33,836 nt of DNA from Planctomycetaceae bacterium (GTDB taxonomy: Bacteria; Planctomycetota; Planctomycetia; Pirellulales; UBA1268), in NCBI GenBank assembly GCA_027486095.1, contig JAIXPT010000429.1, positions 1 to 33,836 on the forward strand, read 5' to 3'. The position numbers and the translations under genes are program-made. The notes below the pieces were generated by a model that saw only the letters and a program-made list of their open reading frames with translations, ran no database searches and was not told the DNA's origin. Within the stretch, counting starts at the first letter, position 1. Every line of letters begins with the position of its first letter. Below, piece by piece: positions 16,652 to 26,143 of the stretch.

Positions 16652-18528
16652 GCCACACCTCTCTTAAGAGCCGTCGTTGGCGTGAAACCGAGGGTGAAGT
16701 CGGCCGCACGGGTGGAAAGGTGTGGACTGTAATAGGGATCATGGTCGAGAACGTGATTCCAACGCTCATGCATGAATCGCACCTCCCCGTGGAAACGGGC
16801 GAGCTTTTCAGGGCTGTCGTCGGCACCACGGGATACGGATTCGTGGTGCACCAGTTCCGCGTAGGGTGTCCAGATGTTGCGGTACCCGGCGGCGCGCAGG
16901 CGTAAGCAGAAATCCACGTCGTTGAATGCCACCGCCAGTCGCTCTTCCAGCCCCCCCACTTCATCGAACGCCTTGCGCCGCACGACGAGGCAGGCTCCCG
17001 TGACAGCCGAGAGTTCCTGGTGGAGAACAGCTCGGCCGACGTATCCTCCATGACCCTTCGGTAGGCGTGGATGAGCGTGATTCGCCACGCCCCCGATTCC
17101 GATGATCACCCCTCCGTGCTGGAGCGTGCCATCCGGATACCAAAGGCGGGCACCGACGGCACCGACATCGGGCAGGATCGCCAGCGACACCATCTCCTCG
17201 AGCCAATCAGGTGAGACGACTTCGATGTCGTCATTGAGAAGACACACGACCTCTCCGTGCGTCCTGCCAACGGCGGCATTGTTCAGCTTCGAATAGTTGA
17301 ACGGTGAGTCGTCACGGATCACGGTGATCGGGCTTCGTTGAGCCAGATCCGTCAGCGTGCGGAGTGTGGCGATATCGCAGCTACCATTATCGACGATCGT
17401 GATGTCGTATCTCGGGTAGGTCGTTCGGCTCATGATCGAATCGACCGCGGTTTTTAAGAGGTGCCCGTGATCCCGCGTACAGATCACGATCGACACCAGC
17501 GGGTGATCGACCGGCAACCGATGCCTGACCCGGTGGAAGCCGGGAGCTTCCGCCACCGGCTCCACCGTCCCATCGCGGCCCACCTGCACCAGATGGGCCG
17601 ACACCGCGCGCCGAGCCGCATCCACGCAATACTGCTTTTCATCCATGGAAACCGCCGTGCTCCCCGGCATGGCCCGCCAGTGGTAGAGCACCCGGGGGAT
17701 GTGCACGACACGGTTTCGTCCGGCCGCAGCCACGACCCTGAGGGCCAGATCGTGATCCTGCGAGCCGTCGTATTCCGGGCGGAATCCACCCAGCGCGACG
17801 ATCAGATCACGGCGATAGACGCCCAGGTGCGACACCATGTTTTGGGCGAGCAGCAGCTCATGGTTGAAGTCGCACTTGAAATATGGGTGAAACCGCCGCC
17901 CGTGGTCGTCGATCTTGTCTTCGTCGGAATACAAGAGCGCCGCATCGGGGTGCCGATTGATCGCCTCGGCGACCCAATAGAGCGCCTGTGGCGGGAGGAT
18001 GTCGTCGTGATCGACGAGCGCCGCGAATTCACCGGTCGCCAGCTCGAGCGCCGAATTCGACGCTCTGGAAATGTTTCCCCGCGACGTGCGGTAACACACC
18101 TTGATCCGTGGATCGGTGGCGGCATGCCGCTCGAGAATCGTGCGCACATGGGGCGCGGTGGAGACATCGTCGGCAATGCAGAGTTCCCAGCACTCGTACG
18201 CCTGGTCGCGGACCGATTGGATCGCCTCCTCGAGGATTTGCGGGGCCGTGTTGAACACCGGCATCACCACCGAGATCAACGGCTCGTGACTCCACGACCG
18301 CGACGACTGCCGCATGATCACAAGATCGCTGGCCGTGGGGGTGTCGTGTTCGCGCGCCCACTCAGCGTAGACGGCGTGCTGGCGTGCGGCGTTCGTGATG
18401 CTCCGACGCTGCTTTCGCGTTCGGCAGAACGTCCGCATCCGTCTGATCGGCTCGTCGATAAAAGGCAGACGTTCAACCGCGTCGCCGATCATGGTTCCGA
18501 TTCGCATCGCCAGCCCTCGACCACGCAC
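16648..18528 (-). CDS. Two-domain GT2 glycosyltransferase
   Basis: Domain 1: PLISVVMPVFNTAPQILEEAIQSVRDQAYECWELCIADDVS...ALLYSDEDKIDDHG. Domain 2: HPLVSIVICTRDHGHLLKTAVDSI...VVCLLNDDIEVVSPDWLEEM. Confidence 0.88.
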   Translation of the reverse strand: MRGRGLAMRIGTMIGDAVERLPFIDEPIRRMRTFCRTRKQRRSITNAARQHAVYAEWAREHDTPTASDLVIMRQSSRSWSHEPLISVVMPVFNTAPQILEEAIQSVRDQAYECWELCIADDVSTAPHVRTILERHAATDPRIKVCYRTSRGNISRASNSALELATGEFAALVDHDDILPPQALYWVAEAINRHPDAALLYSDEDKIDDHGRRFHPYFKCDFNHELLLAQNMVSHLGVYRRDLIVALGGFRPEYDGSQDHDLALRVVAAAGRNRVVHIPRVLYHWRAMPGSTAVSMDEKQYCVDAARRAVSAHLVQVGRDGTVEPVAEAPGFHRVRHRLPVDHPLVSIVICTRDHGHLLKTAVDSIMSRTTYPRYDITIVDNGSCDIATLRTLTDLAQRSPITVIRDDSPFNYSKLNNAAVGRTHGEVVCLLNDDIEVVSPDWLEEMVSLAILPDVGAVGARLWYPDGTLQHGGVIIGIGGVANHAHPRLPKGHGGYVGRAVLHQELSAVTGACLVVRRKAFDEVGGLEERLAVAFNDVDFCLRLRAAGYRNIWTPYAELVHHESVSRGADDSPEKLARFHGEVRFMHERWNHVLDHDPYYSPHLSTRAADFTLGFTPTTALKRGVA

Positions 18529-18758
18529 GTAGTTTCGTGCCTGGTGCGGAGCGTAGACGATGCCTGCAGGGGAACCCAGACCTTTTCACCCGTCAATTCC
18601 GCCCGGCCTGCCCCATATTTCTCCCCCCTTGCGAAGTATCAAGCAGGGCTGCGTAGTCTGGGAGGCCTGCGGCGAGATTGCGAATTTTCAAGATTCTTCG
18701 GGCCGCAGTCGATACCTCGGAAAGATCATCACACGCCGCGCTCCTCGGGTCCGCCATC

Positions 18759-19733
18759 ATGAGCCGACTCACGCTGTTGCTTCGAGACATTGCCGCTCGT
18801 GGATCACGCGCCGGAAGTTCCACCGAGCAGCCACAGCCCGACGCACTGTCGCCATGGCTTGGCGAGTGCCTTCCGCTCATCAGGCCCGGGTTTCCCATCG
18901 CGGTCTGCTGGTCGGCGAAGGCCGGCTGCACGACCGTGCTCAAATGGTTCCTCGCCCACAATCACTTGCTCGAAGAAGCCCTGGCGTACTCGTCATGGGT
19001 GCACGACTACCGCGAGCAGCGGTTGTGCGCCGGGCACGACTATCTGAGGCAATGCGTTCACACCTTTGACAACCTGCTCCCCGACCCATTCATCATCAAG
19101 GTGATCCGCAGCCCGGCCTCACGGGCTGTGAGTAGCTTCCTCCATTTTCTGCGGAATGAGCACAGCTCCGCCTGGGCTGCCGGTGCCACCGTGAACGCGT
19201 GGAAGCAGGCAGCCGGGCTCGGCCACCAGCGGGGGCTGAGCTTTCGACAATTTCTCCACTTCATAGCCGACGAACAACGGCTCGGGCACGTGATCGACAT
19301 TCATTTCCGGCCGCAATACACGCCGCTGCAAGACACCCGGGTGCATGCTCACTTGAAGCTTGAAAAACTCGCGGCCGGCCTGGCCGAGCTCGAGGATATG
19401 TTTCACCTCCGGCATGTTGCCGTGCAGGGGCTGAGCGTCTCCGAGCATCACAATCCCCCGACCGCCGCCTGCACGTGGCCGGAAACACCGGCGGCATTGC
19501 CCGCCGATCGGCACACGCTCGCGACGTACGGCACGCCCTCTACAGACGCGTTTCTCGACCGGGACACGCGCGCTCTCATTCGGGGCGTCTATCGCATCGA
19601 CTACGAAGCGTATCCCTGGGCCTACCCGGATCTGGCCACGACCCCGGCGATCTACCCATCGACGATTTCATTCCCTGAGGCGGCTGTCCGTGACATCAGC
19701 CCGAGTCCGCCCGCGCGCCGGGTCGCCGCCTGA
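18759..19733 (+). CDS. Sulfotransferase-like protein
   Basis: FPIAVCWSAKAGCTTVLKWFLAHN (PSB-like) and FIIKVIRSPASRAVSSFLHFLRNE (3'-PB-like). ATG at 18759; upstream alternative 18678. Confidence 0.7.
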   Translation: MSRLTLLLRDIAARGSRAGSSTEQPQPDALSPWLGECLPLIRPGFPIAVCWSAKAGCTTVLKWFLAHNHLLEEALAYSSWVHDYREQRLCAGHDYLRQCVHTFDNLLPDPFIIKVIRSPASRAVSSFLHFLRNEHSSAWAAGATVNAWKQAAGLGHQRGLSFRQFLHFIADEQRLGHVIDIHFRPQYTPLQDTRVHAHLKLEKLAAGLAELEDMFHLRHVAVQGLSVSEHHNPPTAACTWPETPAALPADRHTLATYGTPSTDAFLDRDTRALIRGVYRIDYEAYPWAYPDLATTPAIYPSTISFPEAAVRDISPSPPARRVAA

Positions 19734-20638
19734 CGCGAGGAGACGTTTCCAATGCCTGCCAGTTGGCGGCAGATCCGGCGCACCTCGCGCCTCACGCGAC
19801 CGAGCAAGCCAGGCCGAGCGTTCGCCTGCGGATTGCTGACGCCTGCGGGCTGCCCAGGCGGCAGGTCCGCGTGACGCCCGGCAGCGGTGGAGCGCTCTCC
19901 GCGGAACGGCGTGCCATCCCATAGTGACAGCGGCCAGTCGGGCAGCGCCGCATCCGACGCGACGATCACGTCGTACATGGCGTCCTGCAACTGGGCATCG
20001 CGAGCGTAGCCTGTGAAGTCGCCGCGATATTCCCGGAATCCCGCAGCCTGTCCCTCAGGCACGATCAAGGAGCCATACACGACGCGTTGCCGCAACAGCC
20101 GCACATAGGGAAAAAATCGGGCCACGAGTTCCCGAAACTCCTCGCATGAAAGTTCCTTGAGATGATACGGATTCGCATGCCCTGTCGCTTCGCTGTAGAA
20201 GCGGCGGTCGGGTGATGAAATGATCATCCGTCCGCCCGGCCTGAGGACGCGGCGAAGCTCGGCGAGCATTTCGTCGTGCTCCCGCAGGTGCTCGATTGTC
20301 TCGAAGCTCACCACGAGATCGACGGCGGCGGCGGGCAAAGGCACGGCCGTCGCCGAGCCGTGCAGATAGCGGAGATTTTTGCGTCGATACTTCGCGGCGG
20401 CGTGGGCGACGACGTCGGCGGCGACATCGACCCCCACGACGCTTCTGGCACATCCCGCAAGCAGATTCGACCCATAACCTTCCCCGCATGCGACATCCAG
20501 AACATCGAGTCCTGCGGCGATCTCATGGGCGAGCGCATAGCGGTGCAGATGTTCCAGTGCCGTATGGGTCTGATTGTCCGTCATCAGCCGCTCCCCAGGG
20601 TTGGTCAGGGAGGGTGCGGTGTGCTGTTCTTCGTGCAT
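19652..20638 (-). CDS. Class I SAM-dependent methyltransferase
   Basis: LDVLDVACGEGYGSNLLAGCARSVVGVDVAADVVAHA...VDLVVSFETIEHLREHDEMLAELRRVLRPGGRMIISSPDRRFYSE. Start uncertain (20662, 20638 or 20584). 3' end overlaps the convergent sulfotransferase. Confidence 0.8.
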   Translation of the reverse strand: MHEEQHTAPSLTNPGERLMTDNQTHTALEHLHRYALAHEIAAGLDVLDVACGEGYGSNLLAGCARSVVGVDVAADVVAHAAAKYRRKNLRYLHGSATAVPLPAAAVDLVVSFETIEHLREHDEMLAELRRVLRPGGRMIISSPDRRFYSEATGHANPYHLKELSCEEFRELVARFFPYVRLLRQRVVYGSLIVPEGQAAGFREYRGDFTGYARDAQLQDAMYDVIVASDAALPDWPLSLWDGTPFRGERSTAAGRHADLPPGQPAGVSNPQANARPGLLGRVRREVRRICRQLAGIGNVSSRQAATRRAGGLGLMSRTAASGNEIVDG

Positions 20639-20681
20639 CGCAGAGTCGCCCTCCGAGACCATTCAATCCGGTCTGCCCTCG

Positions 20682-21428
20682 TCAGCGGACGGCCGTGAAA
20701 GCGCATGCCGACGGATATTCGGCAGCGACGATCCGGCATTCGCCGAAGCCGGCTTTGATCACATGGCTCCATGCGTCCGCACCGTATTCCGTTTCCACGC
20801 GGTAGTCGTCCATATTCGCGCGGGGTGCACCGTGAAAGCTCGGCGGCAGGCCGGCCCGCGAGCGGGACGTCCGCCCGACGATCACTGGCACCGTGAAGCA
20901 GCAGGCACCGCCGGATCGCAACACGCGGCGGCATTCCGCAAGCCCGCGCACCGGATCGGGCACGTGCTCGAGCGTGTCGGAATGAACCACCAGGTCGAAC
21001 GAGCCGTCGGCGAACGGCATCGCCAGCATGTCAACCTCGGGATACGACCGTTCGACGTGGCCGGGAAGGCGGCGCAGGAACGACGTCAGATTTCCCGCAC
21101 CATTGAGCTCGAGCACTGCCAGCCGGCCTGCGGCGGGCGAGCACACCCAGGTCTCGAAGGTGCCCCTACCATCGAAATATCGCATCACGGCGGTCGCCAG
21201 GGCGATCGATCGCAGGCTCGAGTGGCACCCGCGGCACGCGGTGCCCTGCTGCCGATCGATATAGGCGGCCTCGGTCCGGGAAAGCCCCCACTCCTTGATC
21301 AGTTCGGGCCAGAGGACAGAACGGCTCTCGAACTCGGTGCCGCCGCAGCATGCACAGCGTGCGATGAAGGCCTGCGATGAAGCCGCCTCGCTGCGCGGGC
21401 GAAACCGGCGCATGAAATCAAAGATCAT
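20682..21428 (-). CDS. Class I SAM-dependent methyltransferase with N-terminal Cys pairs
   Basis: CACCGGTEFESRSVLWPEL...GTACRGCHSSLRSIALA followed by LAVLELNGAGNLTSFL...FDLVVHSDTLEHVPDPVRGLAECRRVLRSGGACCFTVPVIVGR. ATG at 21428; ORF track extends to 21698. Confidence 0.78.
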   Translation of the reverse strand: MIFDFMRRFRPRSEAASSQAFIARCACCGGTEFESRSVLWPELIKEWGLSRTEAAYIDRQQGTACRGCHSSLRSIALATAVMRYFDGRGTFETWVCSPAAGRLAVLELNGAGNLTSFLRRLPGHVERSYPEVDMLAMPFADGSFDLVVHSDTLEHVPDPVRGLAECRRVLRSGGACCFTVPVIVGRTSRSRAGLPPSFHGAPRANMDDYRVETEYGADAWSHVIKAGFGECRIVAAEYPSACAFTAVR

Positions 21429-21666
21429 GACGCAACTTATTGGAATACTTTGCGGGATTCGGGAGGTATAGGCGATGACCGACCTGAGACGCCAGACCGC
21501 CTCCCGAATGGGTGAGAGTCGCCTGATCGGCTGATGGACTGCCGCCACGCCAGCGAGAGAACGCCGAGAACGGGCTTCCGTGCCTCGTGTATGGCCGGCT
21601 ACCTTCCTCCCCACGCACCCCTCACACATGGGATGGGGGGCACGTTCTTCGCAAGGAATGCCCTTC

Positions 21667-22632
21667 ATGGACCGCCTCACGATTCTGCGCAACGGCATCG
21701 GAAAGAAGTCCGCGGTGCTCGAGATCGGTCCCTATTTCAATCCGATCGCCCCGCGGCGCGACGGCTATCGCGTCACCACCATCGACGTTTTCGATGCCGC
21801 TGAACTCCGAACCCGAGCCGCCGCCGATCCTCATCTCGGCCCGGACCGAGTGCCGGGCATTGAAGCCGTGGACTTGGTGGGGTCGGCCTGCGATCTCGCC
21901 GACCTCTCGATTGCAGCCTATGGGCAGGATCGTAAATACGACTGGATTCTTTCCTCTCACAACTTCGAACATCTGCCCGATCCGATCCGCTTCCTGAGGC
22001 AGTGCGCTGCGGTGCTCGGCCCCCACGGCACGCTGCGGATGGCCGTTCCCGACAAGCGATTCTGCTTCGATCACTTCAGGCAGATCTCCGATATCTCGGA
22101 GTGGCTCCAGGCCTTTCACGAGCAGCGAAAAAAGCCCACGGTCTACCAGGCGTTCCGTGAGGAGGCCCACCGCAGCACGCTCGGCGAAGACGGCCAATGG
22201 ACGCCGGTGCGCCAAACCTTGGCCTTCTACCAGACATGGTTCGGCCCCGACGGCGCCGTGCCCGAGAGCTACATCGACACCCACTGCTGGGCCTTCACGC
22301 CAGAGTCGTTCGAGCTGTTGCTCCACGATGCACGGGCCTTCGGCCTGGTGCCCCTCCGCATCGCGCGCATCTCAGAGCCCCACGGGCTCGAGTTTTTCGT
22401 GGACCTCTGCCCAGACGACGTCGAGGAACCATGGTCGGAGGAAGGCTATTACACGACTCGGGAGTCGCTGCTCAGGCGCTGTCTGGCGGCGGAGAGCCGA
22501 CATGCGGCGGGGGCCGGGGTGCGGCGCACGCGGCCCTCGACGCCACATCCCCGTGGAATCCCCGGCAAGGTCGTGCGTGAAGTCACCCGCGTGGCACGTC
22601 AGATGGCGAATCTCGGGTCGCAGCGCGGATAG
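21667..22632 (+). CDS. Class I SAM-dependent methyltransferase, paralogous to 15833-16651
   Basis: AVLEIGPYFNPIAPRRDGYRVTTIDVFDAAEL...YDWILSSHNFEHLPDPIRFLRQCAAVLGPHGTLRMAVPDKRFCFDHF. AAGGA upstream of ATG 21667. Confidence 0.82.
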   Translation: MDRLTILRNGIGKKSAVLEIGPYFNPIAPRRDGYRVTTIDVFDAAELRTRAAADPHLGPDRVPGIEAVDLVGSACDLADLSIAAYGQDRKYDWILSSHNFEHLPDPIRFLRQCAAVLGPHGTLRMAVPDKRFCFDHFRQISDISEWLQAFHEQRKKPTVYQAFREEAHRSTLGEDGQWTPVRQTLAFYQTWFGPDGAVPESYIDTHCWAFTPESFELLLHDARAFGLVPLRIARISEPHGLEFFVDLCPDDVEEPWSEEGYYTTRESLLRRCLAAESRHAAGAGVRRTRPSTPHPRGIPGKVVREVTRVARQMANLGSQRG

Positions 22633-22739
22633 CCTCGCTGGCGACCTGCTTAACGCTGCTCGCCTGAGCGGAGGCCGGCGAGGTTGTAGATTTTGTCCGG
22701 CCGTGACCGCGTACGAATGGCGGTTTGGAGCGGATTCGG

Positions 22740-23693
22740 TCAGTAGCGGAACGCTCCGAGCCGGAAATCGGCCCGCCCCCTGTAGCAGGGGGAATCGAGC
22801 GGGCCCGGAAAGAGCTCCGCGCTCGGCTCGAGCCCCACGTCCCGCGTGCGCACGAGCGTCAACTCGAGCACCGAGGGCAGGGGGATACCACCGACGATTG
22901 CATATGGCCGGTGGTTGTTGGCGTGGACATGAATGACGCGGTGGCCGGCGGTGAGCACCGCGACGGCCCGCCCCACCAGCGCCGCGAACTCCGGATCCGT
23001 CAGCCGTTCGAGGAAATGAATCTCGATCACGATCTGCCTGAAGTGCCCCAGGCAGTCGTCCGGCAGTCCGGCGAGCACATCCCATTCGCAGCCCTCGATG
23101 TCGCACTTGAGCAGCAGGTCGTCGCGGCCGCGGTGCCCGTTCCGGTCGAGGAGGCGCGGGAGGGTCTCGAGGTCGGCGGTGGCCCGCGGTCCCAGGCCCG
23201 TCTTCGACCAGTGGAACCGCGGATGCTCCAGCGGAAGCCGGTCGATCGTGTGGTCGTACTGGAACACTTCGATCCCCCGTTCGGCCATCGCCACATCCCA
23301 CGACACCTCGTCGCAGATGCCGATCGAGTAGGCAGCCCCGATGCCGGCGAAATCTTCGAGCATGACATACCCTCCGTCGGCCTCCTTGCCGATGCGAATC
23401 TTGCCGCGCTGCGTCGCCCGCATCGGCTCGAGCCGGCGGAGAATCGGCTCGACTCGCTCCTGCACGCCGGCGGAGTCGTCGTAGACGAAGCCGTCGGTCG
23501 CCATCGTCCGCCGCGTCGTGTATTCCGGCATGGCGACGAGCTTCCGGACCATGTCACCGAAGTCGCCACAGGATTCGAGGAAGGGCTTGATCTCGGCCGG
23601 ACCGCTTGGATGTCGGCCGAGGATGTTTGCGAAGCCCCATACGACGTCGGCGCTCGAGAGGCTCTTGGCCTTCTTCAACCTGAAACCGAGCAT
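22740..23693 (-). CDS. FkbM-family-like methyltransferase
   Basis: RIGKEADGGYVMLEDFAGIGAAYSIGICDEVSWDVAMAERGIEVFQYDHTI...DDLLLKCDIEGCEWDVLAGLPDDCLGHFRQIVIEIHFL. ATG at 23693; the ORF-track extension to 24230 is not supported. Confidence 0.78.
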   Translation of the reverse strand: MLGFRLKKAKSLSSADVVWGFANILGRHPSGPAEIKPFLESCGDFGDMVRKLVAMPEYTTRRTMATDGFVYDDSAGVQERVEPILRRLEPMRATQRGKIRIGKEADGGYVMLEDFAGIGAAYSIGICDEVSWDVAMAERGIEVFQYDHTIDRLPLEHPRFHWSKTGLGPRATADLETLPRLLDRNGHRGRDDLLLKCDIEGCEWDVLAGLPDDCLGHFRQIVIEIHFLERLTDPEFAALVGRAVAVLTAGHRVIHVHANNHRPYAIVGGIPLPSVLELTLVRTRDVGLEPSAELFPGPLDSPCYRGRADFRLGAFRY

Positions 23694-23724
23694 CGGTTGT
23701 AACCTCGGGGGTGACGGGGGTCGG

Positions 23725-25253
23725 CTACGCGGCACGACGACGACGCTTCGCCTCGCGGAGCCACTCGCGGACCGTGCGGGCGAACCGAAACTGCAGCACC
23801 GCCTGCTTGAGTGGATGATGCGGCCGGCGCGGCGGTGCTGGAGCGGGTCGCGCCGTGGATTGCCGCGTCGCCACCTCCAGCATGGCGACCCACGACATCG
23901 CCCAGCCGTCGTCATGAGACGCCCGGCCCCATTCCTCCGCCTGCCCAAGTCGAGAGAAGGCGGCGCAGAGGTCGTCGAAAAGCCGGCATCTGAGGGCTTC
24001 AATCCGCGCATCCGCCAGCTTGATCCGGTGCGCCGCGGCACCGGACAGCGGCTGCGTGGACCCGGACCGTCGATCCAGTTCATCGAAGGCGGCCAGGAGG
24101 GGTGCGAGCCGGCGTTCCCACGGCTCGTCGCCCTCGGGCGATCCACAGGCGATGCGGCGGCGACGTTCGAGCTCGAGATCCTGGTAGAAGGCGAGGCTGT
24201 CTTCGCCGACGAGCCGCGGATGCATCGCATCCAGGATGGTCCGCATGCTCCCCGCTCGGCGCATCCGCTCGAAGAACGAGTGCGGCGTCATCGCATGGAT
24301 GTGATAGCCCGTGGCATCGGCGAGGTAGCGGAGCCGGAGCCCCCGGTGCGAGAGCCGGTACCCGAGCTCGACGTCCTCGAACGCCGCGAAGCGAAACGCC
24401 TCGCTGAAGACCTGCTCGATATCCGCCGTCAATCGCCGCTTCCACGAAACATTACACGTGTAGAACCTGTCGTATGGCACGATTTTGCCGTCGTGCAGGT
24501 CGTGGTAGGCGAATTGATGGCCGCCCGCACCGACGATGTGGTTCATTAACCAGCCCGGGGACACATCCGGATGCCAATCGACCCTGCCGACGAATGCATC
24601 CTCGGGATTGGCGTGGTGACGATGGGCCTCGCGGTGGCGGGCCACGAGATCCCGGGCCGGCACGATGTCGTCGCCGGTGACGAGAAACAGTTCGCCCTCG
24701 GCCGCCTCGAGCGCAACATTCCGAGCCGCCCCGGGGCCATGAGGGCCGGGATTGTCGAGCACCCGCACGCGGAGTCCCTTGCCCGCCGCGGCGGCGATGC
24801 CGCGCACGGCATCACCATCTCCATGATCGTTGACCAGCAGGAGTTCGAAGGCGCGGTCGCTTTGGCCAGCGTAGCCGGCGATGGTCTTCGCCAGTTCGTG
24901 CGGGCGGTCCTTGGTGGGCATGATCACCGAGAGCGGGAGCGTGGCCGGCCGGCGGCGGCGGGCCGTTTTCCGCTCCTTCTCGGCACCCCATTGGTGCAAC
25001 GCATGCACGAGCGACTCGGCAGCGTGCCTCCAGGTGTATCGCGAGAAGACGTGGGCCCGGGCGACTGCCGCCGCCTCGTCGGCCGCCGCGGGGCTGCGGA
25101 GATACGTCCGCAGCGACTCGACGAGCGCGTCCTCGCGCACCTGACACCAGTAGGCACCTGGACCGACGAGGTAGTGTTCGGTGTCGTAGCACGGGCCGAC
25201 GGGCACCTCGTCGAATTCAAGCGGCAGGTATCCTCCCACCGGGGCGTATTCCA
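23725..25253 (-). CDS. 3' portion of a frame-disrupted GT4-GT2 fusion: end of GT4 plus GT2 domain
   Basis: GT2: LPLSVIMPTKDRPHELAKTIAGYAGQSDRAFELLLVNDHGDGDA...LFLVTGDDIVPARDLVARH...FAAFEDVELGYRLSHRGLRLRYLADATGYHIH, preceded by GT4 C-terminal-like LEYAPVGGYLPLEFDEVPVGPCYDTEHYLVGPGAYWCQVREDALVESLRTYL. Confidence 0.75.
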
Positions 25254-26117
25254 GGGGCCGCCGAAAGCCGGCATCATCACCGGGAGCCCTAGCGCCATCG
25301 CATCGATGATTTTCATGGCATACCCCTCGCCGCGGAACGGTGCGACGAGGAGATGCATGTCGCCGTAGAGGCGGATCAGATCGCTTTTGGAAAGAAACGT
25401 CTCGTGCCACACCAACTTCGGAAACGACGGCTGGGCCGCGATCAACTCGCGGAGCACCCGCGAGCCGCAGGCGGCGCCGTAATCCTTGATGTGGATTTCG
25501 ACGGGGTCGTTTGCGGAGAAGGCCTTGGCGAGGGCCGGGATCAGGATGTCGGTGCCGTAGCGATCGAGGTCGTGGGAATTGGTGACCACGAGGATTCGGC
25601 GCACCGTGGCGGCGTCCCGGGACTTCCCGGCCGGAAAGAGCGACTCGATTTCCGGCGAGTATCCCGGGGCCACCACGGAGCAGCGCGAGGCCGGAACCCC
25701 GAGGTCCACGAGGCTGTCGCGGCAGAACGAACTCAGGGGGAGCTTCCGCGCATCGTTGGTCGCGAGGTTGCAGCTCCACTGGTCGAGCGGGTGGATGCCG
25801 CCCCGAAACCGGGAGTTGGTGACGAACAACTCGGCGTCGATCTCACCCGCCGTCTCCTGCATGAGGAACTGCGACAAGCAGTGGTTGAGTTTGACGTCGT
25901 AGCCCAGGCAGGGCGTATCGCTGATGACCGCCTCCTGCTGGGGCCGCAGTCGCGGTTCAAGCGTGGGGCACAGCGTGCAGACGGGGAACAGACTGACCTG
26001 CACGCCGAGATCGGCGAGCGCGACGGCCAATTCGCCCGCGACCCAGGTCAGGGCGCTTCCCTGAGAGAGATCGATCGCCAGGTGGATCCCATCCCGCCCA
26101 CGCTGCTCGGTTGCCAT
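25254..26117 (-). CDS. 5' portion of a frame-disrupted GT4-GT2 fusion: glycosyltransferase family 4
   Basis: IHLAIDLSQGSALTWVAGELAVALADLGVQVSLFPV...RRILVVTNSHDLDRYGTDILIPALAKAFSANDPVEIHIKDYG...HLLVAPFRGEGYAMKIIDAMALGLPVMMPAFGGP, then the frame breaks. As written, this frame runs on to 24924 with Arg/Ser-rich nonsense. ATG at 26117. Confidence 0.75.
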
Positions 26118-26143
26118 GAGCGATCCTGTCCTTCCCGGACGAG

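Noticed and set aside
18529-18758. Promoters in the divergent gaps (4844-5034, 18529-18758, 21429-21666, 29523-29652)
   Set aside because: Divergent layout implies promoters, but no convincing -35/-10 pair could be identified by eye and planctomycete consensus is uncertain.
22740-24230. Full 496-aa extent of the FkbM-like ORF
   Set aside because: The N-terminal ~180 residues are out-of-frame sequence of the upstream GT2; the motif-bearing protein starts at ATG 23693.
25240-25275. Programmed -1 frameshifting as the primary explanation for the GT4-GT2 break
   Set aside because: A CCCC run allows P-site re-pairing but no obvious downstream pseudoknot or upstream SD-like stimulator was seen; kept only as one option behind indel or mutation.
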